From Flavobacteriia bacterium (GTDB taxonomy: Bacteria > Bacteroidota > Bacteroidia > Flavobacteriales_D > Crocinitomicaceae), in NCBI GenBank assembly GCA_026391005.1, contig JAPLEV010000012.1:1-64000 (forward strand): 64,000 nt of DNA. The letters are read 5' to 3'. Below the pieces are notes generated by a model. It was not told where the DNA came from. It did no database searches and saw only the letters and a list, made by a program, of their open reading frames with translations. This document shows, piece after piece, positions 1-9,634 of this stretch. Numbering within the stretch: the first letter of the stretch is position 1; each line of letters opens with the position of its first letter. Position numbers and translations under genes: made by a program.

Positions 1-1
1 C

Positions 2-2329
2 AATGTCTTGTGTTTTGGAAATAGTACGGGTGCTATAAACGCCACTCCATCAGGCGGCTCTGCCCCTTACACCTATAGTTGGTCAAATGGTTCAACCACC
101 CAAAACCTCACGGCAATACCATCAGGAAGTTATACGGTAACTGTTACGGATGCAAATGGTTGTACAGCAACAGCAACGGTAGTAATCACACAGCCGGCAG
201 CAGCTTTATCGGCAACGACCACTCAGGTAAATATTTTATGTTTGAATGGCGTTGGTTCTGTTAACCTTACCGTAAGTGGCGGAACCCTTGGGTATACGTA
301 TTTGTGGTCAAATCAAGTAACAACAGAAGATTTAGCTAATTTACAAGCAGCCGTTTACACAGTTGTGGTAACAGATGCAAATGGCTGTACTACTACAGCA
401 TCAGCTAATATACTCCAAACGTTGAGTCAAGTGCCAGTTGCAATAAACAACTTGTCAGGAACTACGATTTTAACATGTGCTAACCCAGTTATCAATCTTC
501 AAGCAACAGGAGGAGTAACGTATACTTGGACCGGAGGATCTTCTGTAAGCACGGCAGCAAATAGTTTTACTCTGCCGGGTCAGTATACTGTAAACATGAT
601 TGATCCCAATGGTTGTCCTGTTTCTCAGAACATAACATTGACACAAAACGTTGTTTTGCCTCCGGTACAAATAACAAACAATTCAGGAGCAACGGTTATT
701 GATTGTAATAATGCCACTATAAACTTAAGCGCAAGCGGTGGCGGTCAATATGCTTGGAATAATGGTTTAGGAAGCAATGTAAATGTTAGTATTGCTACAG
801 CGGGCACATATACCGTTGTTGTTACAGCGGCAAACGGATGTGTTGATAGTTCAACAGTGATTGTAACCGTGGCCCCAACGCCATTAATCACTATTTTGGA
901 CACGGCTATTTGTTCTGGACAAAGCGTTACATTAAGCCCCACTTATTTTCCTGGAGGCGCAGGCGGCACGATAATTTGGTCTACAGCACAATCTACTCCT
1001 ACAATTACCGTAAGTCCAGCAACTACGACCACCTATAATATTTTGTATAATTACAATGGTTGTCCAGCTACAGAGGATGTTGTTGTTACTGTAAATCAAA
1101 CACCGGTTGTTACAGTTAATAATACAACGATTTGTTTAGGCGATAATGCTCAATTAACAGCCACACCAAACGCGCCAGGCGGTTCTTATTTATGGACACA
1201 AGGAGGCGAAACAACCTCCTCTATTTCGACCTCCCCAGCTTCAAGCACCAATTACAATGTGGTGTATACGTTGGCGGGATGTTCTAGTGCCCCAGCAACT
1301 GGAGCTGTAACGGTTAACCCAATTCCAACGGTGATTGTCAATTCAATAACAATTTGCCAAGGGGATGTTGATTCATTAACTGCGACGCCAAATATACCGG
1401 GAGGCACTTATTTATGGGCACAAGGTGGCCAGACGACTTCAACGATAACTGTTAATCCTCAGATCAACTCAAACTACTCTGTTGTTTATACGCTAAATGG
1501 TTGCGTAAGTACTTCTGCACAAGGAACGGTAGCCGTTAATCCACTTCCAGCAGCCATCTTTATTGCGGATACATTAAGTGGTTGCGCCCCTTTAAGTGTA
1601 CAATTTAACGCCGACACGACAAATCAATTAGCAACCTATCAATGGAGCAGTTCAAACGGGGCCTCTGGGATAGGAGATCAAGCGAATCTTACTTTTTCAA
1701 ATACAGGCTGCTACGATATTACTTTAACAGCTACCATGAACGGTTGTGTGAATTCTACGACAAGCAACGGCTATATCTGTGTTCAAGAAAATCCAACTGC
1801 GAATTTCTCCTCTTCTATAAACGATTTCACTCAACCAAATGAATCAGTAACATTTATTAACACTAGTATTGGTGCAAGTGGCTATATCTGGAATTTTGGG
1901 GATGGTAGTTTGGGCAATGTTACCAACCCAATTCACTTGTATTCAGGAACTAACAATGGTTTTACAGTCACATTAATTGCCATTACCTCTATGGGTTGTA
2001 TGGATAGTACATCAATGACGATTGGTTATGAAGAAACGGCATCGTTTTATATCCCCAACACCTTTACGCCCGATGGCGACAAGTTTAACCAAACGTTTAA
2101 GCCGATATTCTCCTCGGGAATAGATTATCAAAATTATACAATGTTGATATTTAACCGATGGGGAGAAATTGTTTTCGAAACACATGATGTAGCGATAGGA
2201 TGGGATGGTTCCTATGGCACAGAAGGCCTAGACGCTCAGCCAGGCGTGTATACCTATCAGATAACGGTCAAAATCCCTGAAACAGACGAGCGAAAAATTA
2301 TCGCGGGACATGTTAATTTGTTGAGGTAA
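2..2329 (+). CDS. Large secreted T9SS type B adhesin-like protein, 5' partial
   Basis: The frame is open from base 2, so the real start lies before the window; about 775 residues are visible. The first 140 or so residues hold two SprB-type repeats (LCFGNSTGAI..., WSNG-TT, YTVTVTDANGC). Next come several roughly 75-residue Ig-like units of the form TICxGD / TPNxPGGTYLW / VVYTLxGC, then a PKD-like domain (WNFGDGS near 1890). It ends in the gliding-associated type B sorting domain (PNTFTPDGD, FNRWGE, GWDG, GVYTY, GHVNLLR). The family is exported by the type IX system and usually acts at the cell surface in adhesion or gliding. The next gene is a paralogue. The exact ligand is unknown. Confidence 0.9.
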   Translation, partial: NVLCFGNSTGAINATPSGGSAPYTYSWSNGSTTQNLTAIPSGSYTVTVTDANGCTATATVVITQPAAALSATTTQVNILCLNGVGSVNLTVSGGTLGYTYLWSNQVTTEDLANLQAAVYTVVVTDANGCTTTASANILQTLSQVPVAINNLSGTTILTCANPVINLQATGGVTYTWTGGSSVSTAANSFTLPGQYTVNMIDPNGCPVSQNITLTQNVVLPPVQITNNSGATVIDCNNATINLSASGGGQYAWNNGLGSNVNVSIATAGTYTVVVTAANGCVDSSTVIVTVAPTPLITILDTAICSGQSVTLSPTYFPGGAGGTIIWSTAQSTPTITVSPATTTTYNILYNYNGCPATEDVVVTVNQTPVVTVNNTTICLGDNAQLTATPNAPGGSYLWTQGGETTSSISTSPASSTNYNVVYTLAGCSSAPATGAVTVNPIPTVIVNSITICQGDVDSLTATPNIPGGTYLWAQGGQTTSTITVNPQINSNYSVVYTLNGCVSTSAQGTVAVNPLPAAIFIADTLSGCAPLSVQFNADTTNQLATYQWSSSNGASGIGDQANLTFSNTGCYDITLTATMNGCVNSTTSNGYICVQENPTANFSSSINDFTQPNESVTFINTSIGASGYIWNFGDGSLGNVTNPIHLYSGTNNGFTVTLIAITSMGCMDSTSMTIGYEETASFYIPNTFTPDGDKFNQTFKPIFSSGIDYQNYTMLIFNRWGEIVFETHDVAIGWDGSYGTEGLDAQPGVYTYQITVKIPETDERKIIAGHVNLLR

Positions 2330-2436
2330 TAAGTAAAACAAGTCATTTTTCTTAACTATTAAACAACAGTTACTTCAAAGTTTTAGGTAATAAAAGTGTT
2401 TTTTTAAATGAATTTATGCCTAAAAAGCAACCATCA

Positions 2437-2469
2437 TTTGAAAATGTACGTTTAATACGCGTAACTTTG
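2437..2469 (+). promoter_or_regulatory. Bacteroidota-type promoter for the second T9SS protein
   Basis: TTTG at 2437-2440 and TAACTTTG at 2462-2469, 21 nt apart, fit the Bacteroidota -33/-7 consensus. The TTG start at 2510 lies about 40 nt downstream. Confidence 0.55.
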
Positions 2470-2509
2470 TATTCACTTATTATATGAATATTATTATTTC
2501 TTTATTATT

Positions 2510-4975
2510 TTGAAAACTGTATATAATCTCTTTTTCGTCCTATTTCTTTTTTTTGTAGGATCATCTAATGCCTTCGGTCAAGTACCAATTAGTGTTGGTA
2601 ATCAACAAAACACTTTTACTTCCATGATTCGCGGGTATCATTTTACGGCCCCCACAAACTTTACAATTTGTGGTTTGCAAGTGCCTACAGATGCAAGTAA
2701 TGGGCCACAAACAATACGAGTTGTTCGGTTTACTGCCGCTGCTCCGCCAGCTTTCCCAGGAAACACAAATGCATTTATCCAATTATTCACCATAACCAAT
2801 GCAGCAAACGGTATTGTTCCTTGTAATATTCCAGTCACGGCAGGTCAAATTATTGGTGTATACGGTGTCCGCGGGTCATGTGTAAATAGCTACGGACCAC
2901 CGAATTTTGTGACAAGCATTCTCGGATTTAACACCACATTACAAAGAAGTGGTATGCAATCTTGTCCGACTCCTGGTGGGGCACCAATGACAAATATATG
3001 GTCAGAGGTGTTTTATAATATAGGTAGAGTTACCATGTACATAAATTGTTGCGCTCCTCCAACTGGCGTTGCAACTAATTCTGGGCCAATATGTGTTGGG
3101 AATCCCCTTTCACTCACAGCCTCCCCAACTCCGGCAATCCCAATAAACGGGGTCTATACATATGCTTGGACGGGACCTAACGGTTTTACATCTAACCTGC
3201 AAAACCCATCAATTCCGAATCCCACGATCGCTGCTTCAGGAACCTATACGTGTACGATTAACTCCCCCTGTGGCTCGGTTCAGGTAACGACACAAGTTAT
3301 TGTAAACCCAAGTCCAACTGCGACGATAATCAATAATACAGGAGTAAACACAATAGATTGTAACGCGCCGGTTATTAATGTTACAGCGGGTGGAGGGACA
3401 ACATACGCTTGGGATAACGGCCTCGGCACTAACAGTACGGCCTCTATTTCTTCCGCGGGTTTATACACAGTAACGGTAACAAATGCGCAAGGATGTACAG
3501 ATACCGCCTCAATAGCTGTCTCTGTTGCGCCTACACCAACGGTTAGTTTTAATGGAGCGACAATTTGTGAAGGACAGTCTACGACTTTAAATGCTACGGT
3601 CTCGCCAGCAGGCGGAACGATTGCTTGGAATTCTGGTCAAACAGCCACCACCATAACAGTAAATCCAATTCAAACAACAACTTATACTGCGACGTATACG
3701 TGGAACGGTTGTTCGGCAGTAGATTCAGCGACAATTATCGTGAATCTTCAACCAACAGTTTCTGTTAATAGCGATACGATTTGTAATGGAGACACGACCA
3801 TGCTCACGGCAACTCCTTCGATTATTGGAGGAACGTACCAATGGTCGAACAATCAAACCCTTCAGTCTATTAATGTAAATCCAGGACTACCTGGAACCAC
3901 TTATTCAGTGGTTTACACATTGATCGGGTGTACAGCACAAGCATCTGGAACAGTAACAGTAAATCCCGTACCAGTGATTGCTATTGCACCAGTAATTATC
4001 TGTTTTGGAGAAACGGCTGCACTTACAGCGGTTCCCAACCTACCAGGAGGAACGTTTCTTTGGTCTCCAGCTGGACAAACAACGAACTCAATAAATGTCA
4101 CACCATCTGTAACAACAAACTATTCTGCGACCTATAGCTTACTAGGGTGTATTAGCCCTGTTGCTTCAGGACAAGTAACTGTAAAACCTTTGCCTTTAAT
4201 GAGTTTCATAGCAGATACGACCTATGGTTGTATTCCTTTAAATGTGACTTTTACTCCTATAGTGAGTAATCCATTAACAACTTACCAATGGAGTTCTACC
4301 AATGGTTATTCAGGTGCGGGTTCTCAAGTACAAGTATTATATACCGTTGGTGGATGTTATGACATGGCGGTTGTTGGTTTGCTCAATGGCTGTGTTGATA
4401 GTTCCACCATGATTGACTATATATGCGTACAAAACTATCCTACGGCTGAATTTAATGCATCCACCTTATTGTTTACGGAAACATCTCAATCAGTAGATTT
4501 TGAAAATAATAGCCTTGGAGCAACCACTTATTTATGGGATTTTGGTGATGGCGAATTTTCGACTGAATTTTCACCCGCTCATTTATTTATGGGGACAGGA
4601 TCCGGATTCGAAATCACGTTAATTGCGTCAACAAGTATGGGGTGTATCGATAGCACGTCTATTGCCATAGCCCCCCAACAAGGAGGAATCTATTATATAC
4701 CAAATTCATTTACACCTGATGGTGATATGTACAATCAAGTATTTAAGCCGGTTTTTACAGCGGGATATGATATTTATCAATATAACATGTTGATTTTCAA
4801 CAGATGGGGTGAAGTTGTATTTGAAACCAATAATTTAGACTTTGGTTGGGATGGTTCTTATGGATTAAGTGGCGCAGATGCTTTACCAGGATCTTATACT
4901 TATACTATTAATATTAAAGTCCCAGAAAATGATAATCGAGTTATTATAACAGGACATGTTAATTTAATTCGTTGA
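2510..4975 (+). CDS. Large secreted T9SS type B adhesin-like protein
   Basis: 821 residues from a TTG start that opens directly onto a signal peptide (hydrophobic FFVLFLFFVG, then AFGQ). Residues about 25-185 are a region not shared with the upstream gene and rich in FTICGLQV-like beta sequence. They are followed by Ig-like repeats (TICxGD / GGTYQWS / VVYTLxGC), a PKD-like stretch (LWDFGDGEF) and a gliding-associated type B sorting domain (PNSFTPDGD, FNRWGE, GWDGSYG, GHVNLIR). From about 'YQWSS.NG' to the end it aligns closely with the preceding protein, so the two are tandem paralogues. Outer surface or secreted; adhesion role inferred from the family only. Confidence 0.9.
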   Translation: MKTVYNLFFVLFLFFVGSSNAFGQVPISVGNQQNTFTSMIRGYHFTAPTNFTICGLQVPTDASNGPQTIRVVRFTAAAPPAFPGNTNAFIQLFTITNAANGIVPCNIPVTAGQIIGVYGVRGSCVNSYGPPNFVTSILGFNTTLQRSGMQSCPTPGGAPMTNIWSEVFYNIGRVTMYINCCAPPTGVATNSGPICVGNPLSLTASPTPAIPINGVYTYAWTGPNGFTSNLQNPSIPNPTIAASGTYTCTINSPCGSVQVTTQVIVNPSPTATIINNTGVNTIDCNAPVINVTAGGGTTYAWDNGLGTNSTASISSAGLYTVTVTNAQGCTDTASIAVSVAPTPTVSFNGATICEGQSTTLNATVSPAGGTIAWNSGQTATTITVNPIQTTTYTATYTWNGCSAVDSATIIVNLQPTVSVNSDTICNGDTTMLTATPSIIGGTYQWSNNQTLQSINVNPGLPGTTYSVVYTLIGCTAQASGTVTVNPVPVIAIAPVIICFGETAALTAVPNLPGGTFLWSPAGQTTNSINVTPSVTTNYSATYSLLGCISPVASGQVTVKPLPLMSFIADTTYGCIPLNVTFTPIVSNPLTTYQWSSTNGYSGAGSQVQVLYTVGGCYDMAVVGLLNGCVDSSTMIDYICVQNYPTAEFNASTLLFTETSQSVDFENNSLGATTYLWDFGDGEFSTEFSPAHLFMGTGSGFEITLIASTSMGCIDSTSIAIAPQQGGIYYIPNSFTPDGDMYNQVFKPVFTAGYDIYQYNMLIFNRWGEVVFETNNLDFGWDGSYGLSGADALPGSYTYTINIKVPENDNRVIITGHVNLIR

Positions 4976-5031
4976 CCCTTATCTGATCGTCATTTATAAT
5001 CAAATCACTTTTCTGAATTCGTAATTTTTAT

Positions 5032-5063
5032 AAGGAAAATTTGTAGCTATTTATTTCCTTTTG
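5032..5063 (+). terminator. Possible weak terminator after the T9SS tandem pair
   Basis: AAGGAAA (5032-5038) pairs with TTTCCTT (5054-5060) over a 15-nt loop and runs into a few T residues. It is AT-rich and weak, so the call is tentative. The rest of the 4976-5180 gap shows nothing else. Confidence 0.25.
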
Positions 5064-5180
5064 TTGGGTTTAAATTTTCCTGATTATTTCATACGAATAC
5101 CAATAAATTGTCGTTAACTACAACATTAAAACTAGGATGTTTTTTTTGGCAATAGTTTTATTACCTTAAGTTTTTCAAAG

Positions 5181-5660
5181 ATGGGAAATAAGCAGAGATT
5201 ATTAGCAGAGGATTATGAAAGCTCAGGTCTAGTGATACAGGAACATTTTTTGAAAAACAGTTGTTCAAACGACGACTTCACCAACGCTTTTATGATTGAA
5301 GAATTAATTGCTCGAATGAACGCTATTATTCGAAGAGGGTATAATAGTTTGCTAATAAAGAGACACACACTTTTCCTAGGAAAGTGTTTTTTCGGTTATG
5401 AATCAAGAAGTTTAATAACAGAGAGTGTTCCAAATAAACTTACTACAAAGGAAAATCTATTGCTACATTTGCTCTACAATAAACCAGTCGAAGTATTGGC
5501 CCGGAAAACGGCTCTTCTTGGTATTTTGGGAGAGGATACTTATTGCAATGGAAGAAGTATGGATGTTTACATTTCCAAATTAAGAAAACGAGTTAAAGAA
5601 GACTCTGCGCTAGAGATTATTAATGTGCGCGGCCGAGGATTTAAACTATTAATCAAATAA
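5181..5660 (+). CDS. OmpR/PhoB-family regulator with an internally truncated receiver
   Basis: 159 residues. The C-terminal part is a clear winged-helix transcriptional regulatory domain (LTTKENLLLHLL, MDVYISKLRKRV, IINVRGRGFKLLI). The N-terminus keeps only the two ends of a receiver: LLAEDYESSG (acidic pocket) and DDFTNAFMIEELIARM, which matches the usual DDYITKPF-EELLARI. About 60 central residues, including the phospho-acceptor Asp, are missing, and the conserved Lys of TKPF is replaced. Phosphorylation control therefore looks lost; it may act constitutively or be decaying. It sits 16 nt before the polysaccharide genes and could regulate them. No sensor kinase is nearby. Confidence 0.8.
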   Translation: MGNKQRLLAEDYESSGLVIQEHFLKNSCSNDDFTNAFMIEELIARMNAIIRRGYNSLLIKRHTLFLGKCFFGYESRSLITESVPNKLTTKENLLLHLLYNKPVEVLARKTALLGILGEDTYCNGRSMDVYISKLRKRVKEDSALEIINVRGRGFKLLIK

Positions 5661-5676
5661 TTATAAGAGATCATTC

Positions 5677-7143
5677 ATGCAAAGGCATTTCTTTTCCAAT
5701 TTATTCTTAAATCTCTGCCTGAATCTACTCATAAAGCCTCTTGCTATATTTGCAATTGATGCGACTGTACAAAACAGAGTTGGCCAGGAGGAGTATGGAC
5801 TTTATTTTACCCTGCTCAATTTAACAGTGATTTTCAATATTTTTCTAGATTTTGGAATTAATAATTATACGACCAAAACGATAGCTCAAAATCCAGAACA
5901 AACAAGTAATTATTTCGGAACCCTAATGTCTTTCCGTTTAGTATTGTTTCTATTATATGTCTTTATTATATTTTCATTAGCTATTCTCTTAGGGTACCAA
6001 TGGCGAGAATTTTATCTGCTTCTTTTTCTCGTTTTTAATCAACTATTGATTTTGTCTATTGCATTTTTTCGAAGTCATTTTGCCGGCCTTCATTTATTCA
6101 AAACAGATGCAATTATTTCCGTTTTAGACAGGGCGCTCCTAATCATTTTTGCAGGGGCCTTTCTTTTTGTTCTAAATGGCGATTCGAAAAATATAGAGTG
6201 GTTTATCTATACCCAGACTTTATGTTATTTTATTACGGTTTTATTCGCCGCCTTTCTTCTTCGCAATAAAATTAGCGGTCCTTTTTTATATTGGAATTTC
6301 AGGTCAAGTCTTTCAATTGTAAAGCAAAGTATACCCTACGCTTTACTAATATTACTAATGTTATTATATAATAGAATCGACGCTGTTATTCTGGAAAGAC
6401 TCCATAGTAACGGCAGGGTTGAGGTTGGGTTTTACGCACAGGGATATCGTTTATTGGATGCTGTTTATATGTTTGGGATGATATTCGCGGGATTGTTATT
6501 TCCGATGTTCTCTCGTTTATTAAAAGAATCAATAAAAGAAGTTATTTTGCTCTTGAAAACAGCGGGTAATCTTTTAATTGGGGGATCAATAGTAGTTGTT
6601 GCAATAACCACATTTAATGCCGAATGGCTATTGTCATTAATTTATATCAATGTTGAGCAAAGTGCAGTTTTCTCATTTTGTATATTAATGATATGTTTTA
6701 TTCCGATTAGTATGAACTTTATATTCGGGACACTTTTAACGGCGAATGGAAGTTTGAAAACACTGAATATAATTTCGTTTTTAGGCGTATTGCTTAATGT
6801 AACAATTAACACCCTTTTAGTGCCCGATTTGGGAGCAAAAGGGGCAGCTATATCTGCGCTAATAACCCAGTCTTTTGTTTGCGTGATACAGTTTTATTAT
6901 GCTTATACAATCATTAAATTCAAAATTTCAATAAACGAATTTTCAAAGTATTTTTTATTGATTATAGCGCTCTCCATAAGTGGTTTGTCCTCTTCATACT
7001 TTAGTATATCATCCAGCACTAGTGTTTTTATCCAACTTATATTGGGTGCCTCCTTAATGTTTTTCTTATCATTCATTGACATTAAGGAATTAAAAAAAAT
7101 AACCTTATTCAGACAGGACCCTAATAATTATCCCAGCAACTAA
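5677..7143 (+). CDS. Wzx-like polysaccharide flippase (oligosaccharide export)
   Basis: 488 residues with about 12-14 hydrophobic segments throughout. The N-terminus has the pattern of polysaccharide biosynthesis (RfbX/Wzx, MOP superfamily) proteins: VGQEEYGLYFTLLNLTVIF followed by DFGINNYTTKTIA. The family moves lipid-linked oligosaccharide repeat units across the inner membrane. It is the first of three consecutive surface-polysaccharide genes (flippase, chain-length protein, O-antigen-ligase-like), 16 nt after the receiver-eroded regulator. The substrate glycan cannot be told from sequence, and no glycosyltransferases lie in the window. Confidence 0.85.
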   Translation: MQRHFFSNLFLNLCLNLLIKPLAIFAIDATVQNRVGQEEYGLYFTLLNLTVIFNIFLDFGINNYTTKTIAQNPEQTSNYFGTLMSFRLVLFLLYVFIIFSLAILLGYQWREFYLLLFLVFNQLLILSIAFFRSHFAGLHLFKTDAIISVLDRALLIIFAGAFLFVLNGDSKNIEWFIYTQTLCYFITVLFAAFLLRNKISGPFLYWNFRSSLSIVKQSIPYALLILLMLLYNRIDAVILERLHSNGRVEVGFYAQGYRLLDAVYMFGMIFAGLLFPMFSRLLKESIKEVILLLKTAGNLLIGGSIVVVAITTFNAEWLLSLIYINVEQSAVFSFCILMICFIPISMNFIFGTLLTANGSLKTLNIISFLGVLLNVTINTLLVPDLGAKGAAISALITQSFVCVIQFYYAYTIIKFKISINEFSKYFLLIIALSISGLSSSYFSISSSTSVFIQLILGASLMFFLSFIDIKELKKITLFRQDPNNYPSN

Positions 7144-7193
7144 TTAAAACAAATCTTTAAAATAACTTAACTTCGCTTAAAATAGTTACTTCA

Positions 7194-8183
7194 ATGGAAA
7201 ATAAAAACAATGATTTAGTCAAAAGCCAAGAAACATTAATACGCTTTCTTTTAGGTAAAAAGAAGCAGATACTCATCATCACATTTATCATTTCATTGGG
7301 ATCGATTGTGGTAAGTTTATTAATAACGCCACTTTATTTATCGACGGCTATTGTTTTTCCCGCGGCAACAAGCAGCGTGTCCTTTTCGGAGCAACGTAAT
7401 GCAAAGTCAGCAGCAATGGATTTCGGTGAAGAAGAACAAACCGAGCAATTGGTACAAATTTTACAATCTTCTCGGATCCGAGATAAAATAATTAGTCAAT
7501 TTAAGTTGATGTCCCATTATGGAATAGACAATAATGATATAAACAAGTATTATAAGCTCAAGGAAGATTATAATGGTCATTTTTCATTTGAGCGAACACG
7601 ATATGGATCTATTAAAATTGATGTATTAGACGAGGACCCGGAGCTTGCGGCAAAAATGGCGAACAAAATCGTTGATTTAATTGATACAGTAAAAAATGAT
7701 ATGATTTCTGAAAGGACAATACCTGCTTTTGAAGTCAATCGCAGAAAAAAGGTTCAAATGGAAAGGGAAAGAGATTCTATTTTGTCTTGCTTAGATAGCT
7801 TAGCAAGTTTAGGCGTAATAGCTCTAGACGTTCGATCAAATCTTTTTCAAGCATATGTAGACTCAAAGAATCCTGCCGATCGTGAAGAATTAAAAAGAAA
7901 AATTGAAATTAATATGAAGTACGGGGCAAAATACGATGGCTTAGAATACATGCGTAATGAGAAAACGGTAAAACTGGAGGATTTTAGGATTTCATATGAG
8001 CAGGCGGAGTCAGACGCGAATACTAAATTCAATCATAAATTTATAGTAGAGCGGGCAGTTATTGCCGATCGAAAAGAAAAACCCAAGCGAATGATAATTG
8101 TGTTTATTGCAACGATTGCTGGTTTTGTATTATCAGTCTTTAGCTTACTCTTGTTTGAGAAGTATAAAGAGCTATCAAAATAA
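7194..8183 (+). CDS. Wzz-like polysaccharide chain-length determinant
   Basis: 329 residues with the standard Wzz layout: a cytoplasmic start, a transmembrane segment near residues 27-47 (ILIITFIISLGSIVVSLLI) followed by TPLYLSTAIVFP, a long charged periplasmic region with coiled-coil character (about 60-300), and a C-terminal transmembrane segment near 302-322 preceded by a basic PKRM. There is no fused tyrosine kinase domain. The family sets the polymer length made by Wzy. It lies 50 nt after the flippase and 5 nt before the polymerase/ligase gene, so the three are probably co-transcribed. Confidence 0.85.
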   Translation: MENKNNDLVKSQETLIRFLLGKKKQILIITFIISLGSIVVSLLITPLYLSTAIVFPAATSSVSFSEQRNAKSAAMDFGEEEQTEQLVQILQSSRIRDKIISQFKLMSHYGIDNNDINKYYKLKEDYNGHFSFERTRYGSIKIDVLDEDPELAAKMANKIVDLIDTVKNDMISERTIPAFEVNRRKKVQMERERDSILSCLDSLASLGVIALDVRSNLFQAYVDSKNPADREELKRKIEINMKYGAKYDGLEYMRNEKTVKLEDFRISYEQAESDANTKFNHKFIVERAVIADRKEKPKRMIIVFIATIAGFVLSVFSLLLFEKYKELSK

Positions 8184-8188
8184 GCACT

Positions 8189-9634
8189 TTGCAAGCGCCA
8201 ACGAATAGGAGTTTAATTTGCATTGGAGCACTATTAAGCATTGCTTTTGGGGCTTCGTTATATTACAATCTTCTTTATCTATTTATACTTCCTCCCTTTA
8301 TTGCTGCGCTCTACTTTGCTGTTTTCCAAACTGAAAAAACATTTTTAGCCCTAGCGCTTTTATTTCCTTTGTCGGTTAATATTGAGGAGTACACTAAAAA
8401 CATAGGCCTTTTCATACCAACAGAACCGATCTTATTTGGATTATTGTTATTGCTTTGCGCCACCCAAATTAAATCGCCTTTTATATCCAGAGAAACATGG
8501 AAGGAGCCAATAATTTATACTTGGTTAATTTTATTAGCTTGGATTTTTATTACGTCAGTAACGAGTTCCAACCCCCTAATTTCTTTCAAGTTTTTAGTAG
8601 CCAAAAGTTGGTTTGTAATACCCGTATTGTTTTTCGGCACTTATTTTTTTAAAAACGAAAAAAATATCTCTCGTTTTTTTGTGTTGATGACAATCGGAGT
8701 ATCTATAACAGCCCTCTATACGATTGTTAATCACGCAAGCTATGGTTTTGGCGAAAAGGAAAGCCATTGGGTAATGTTTCCTTTTTTTAAGGACCATACG
8801 ATATATGGGGCGATTATAGCTTTGTCAATCCCCATCTCTATCGCTTTATTATTAGTCGTTAAACAAAAGCCACTTAAACAATTTTTACTCTTACTTATGG
8901 CAGTTGTTTTATTTTTAGCACTTTACTTTTCATATACACGCGCGGCTTGGTTGAGTATAGCCCTAGCTGTTTTCATTGGTTTTATAATCCATATTAAATT
9001 GAAAAAACAAATCGTCATAGGGGTTGGCATTATTCTCTTATTTTTTGCTGCTTACAAATGGCAATCCATTCAGTTCGAATTGTCGCGCAATAAACAGGAG
9101 CACACAACGGAAGACTTTTCAGAACGATTGCAGAGTGCAGGTAATGTAACAACCGATGCGTCGAATCTTGAAAGAATTAACAGGTGGTCATGCGCTTTAG
9201 AAATGTTTAAGGAAAGACCCGTATTTGGATTTGGCCCGGGCACCTATTCATTTGAATATGCTAGATTCCAAACGCCTAATAACCTAACGATTATTTCTAC
9301 TAATTTTGGCGATTTAGGCAATGCTCATAGCGAATATCTGTCATTCTTATCTGAAATGGGGCTTCTGGGACTCATCTTTTTTATATCATTCGTGTTTTCT
9401 GTTTTTTATTCAGCAATTAAATTGTATTACCAAACAAATCGTCAAGAAAGAAACAAAAGAATCTTTATAATGGCAATGATTATATCGTTATCTTCTTATT
9501 TTATTCACGCCTTTTTAAATAATTTTTTAGATACCGATAAGGCTGCAATTCCTGTTTTTGCGATTTGTGCCATTATTGTTTCGCTTAAAATGAAGAGCGA
9601 TTTATCGGCTGATCCACAAAGAGGGATTGAGTGA
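8189..9634 (+). CDS. O-antigen ligase / Wzy-like polymerase
   Basis: 481 residues starting at TTG 5 nt after the Wzz-like gene. It has about 11-12 predicted membrane segments and the Wzy_C/WaaL signature in a large loop: RINRWSCALEMFKERPVFG, FGPGTYS, then GNAHSEYLSFLSEMGLLGL, where the His of NAHSEYL is typical. Such enzymes polymerise repeat units or attach polymers to lipid A core; these two roles cannot be separated by eye. Its 3' end overlaps the convergent EnvC-like gene by 33 nt (9602-9634), which is tight packing. No frameshift is visible. Confidence 0.85.
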   Translation: MQAPTNRSLICIGALLSIAFGASLYYNLLYLFILPPFIAALYFAVFQTEKTFLALALLFPLSVNIEEYTKNIGLFIPTEPILFGLLLLLCATQIKSPFISRETWKEPIIYTWLILLAWIFITSVTSSNPLISFKFLVAKSWFVIPVLFFGTYFFKNEKNISRFFVLMTIGVSITALYTIVNHASYGFGEKESHWVMFPFFKDHTIYGAIIALSIPISIALLLVVKQKPLKQFLLLLMAVVLFLALYFSYTRAAWLSIALAVFIGFIIHIKLKKQIVIGVGIILLFFAAYKWQSIQFELSRNKQEHTTEDFSERLQSAGNVTTDASNLERINRWSCALEMFKERPVFGFGPGTYSFEYARFQTPNNLTIISTNFGDLGNAHSEYLSFLSEMGLLGLIFFISFVFSVFYSAIKLYYQTNRQERNKRIFIMAMIISLSSYFIHAFLNNFLDTDKAAIPVFAICAIIVSLKMKSDLSADPQRGIE

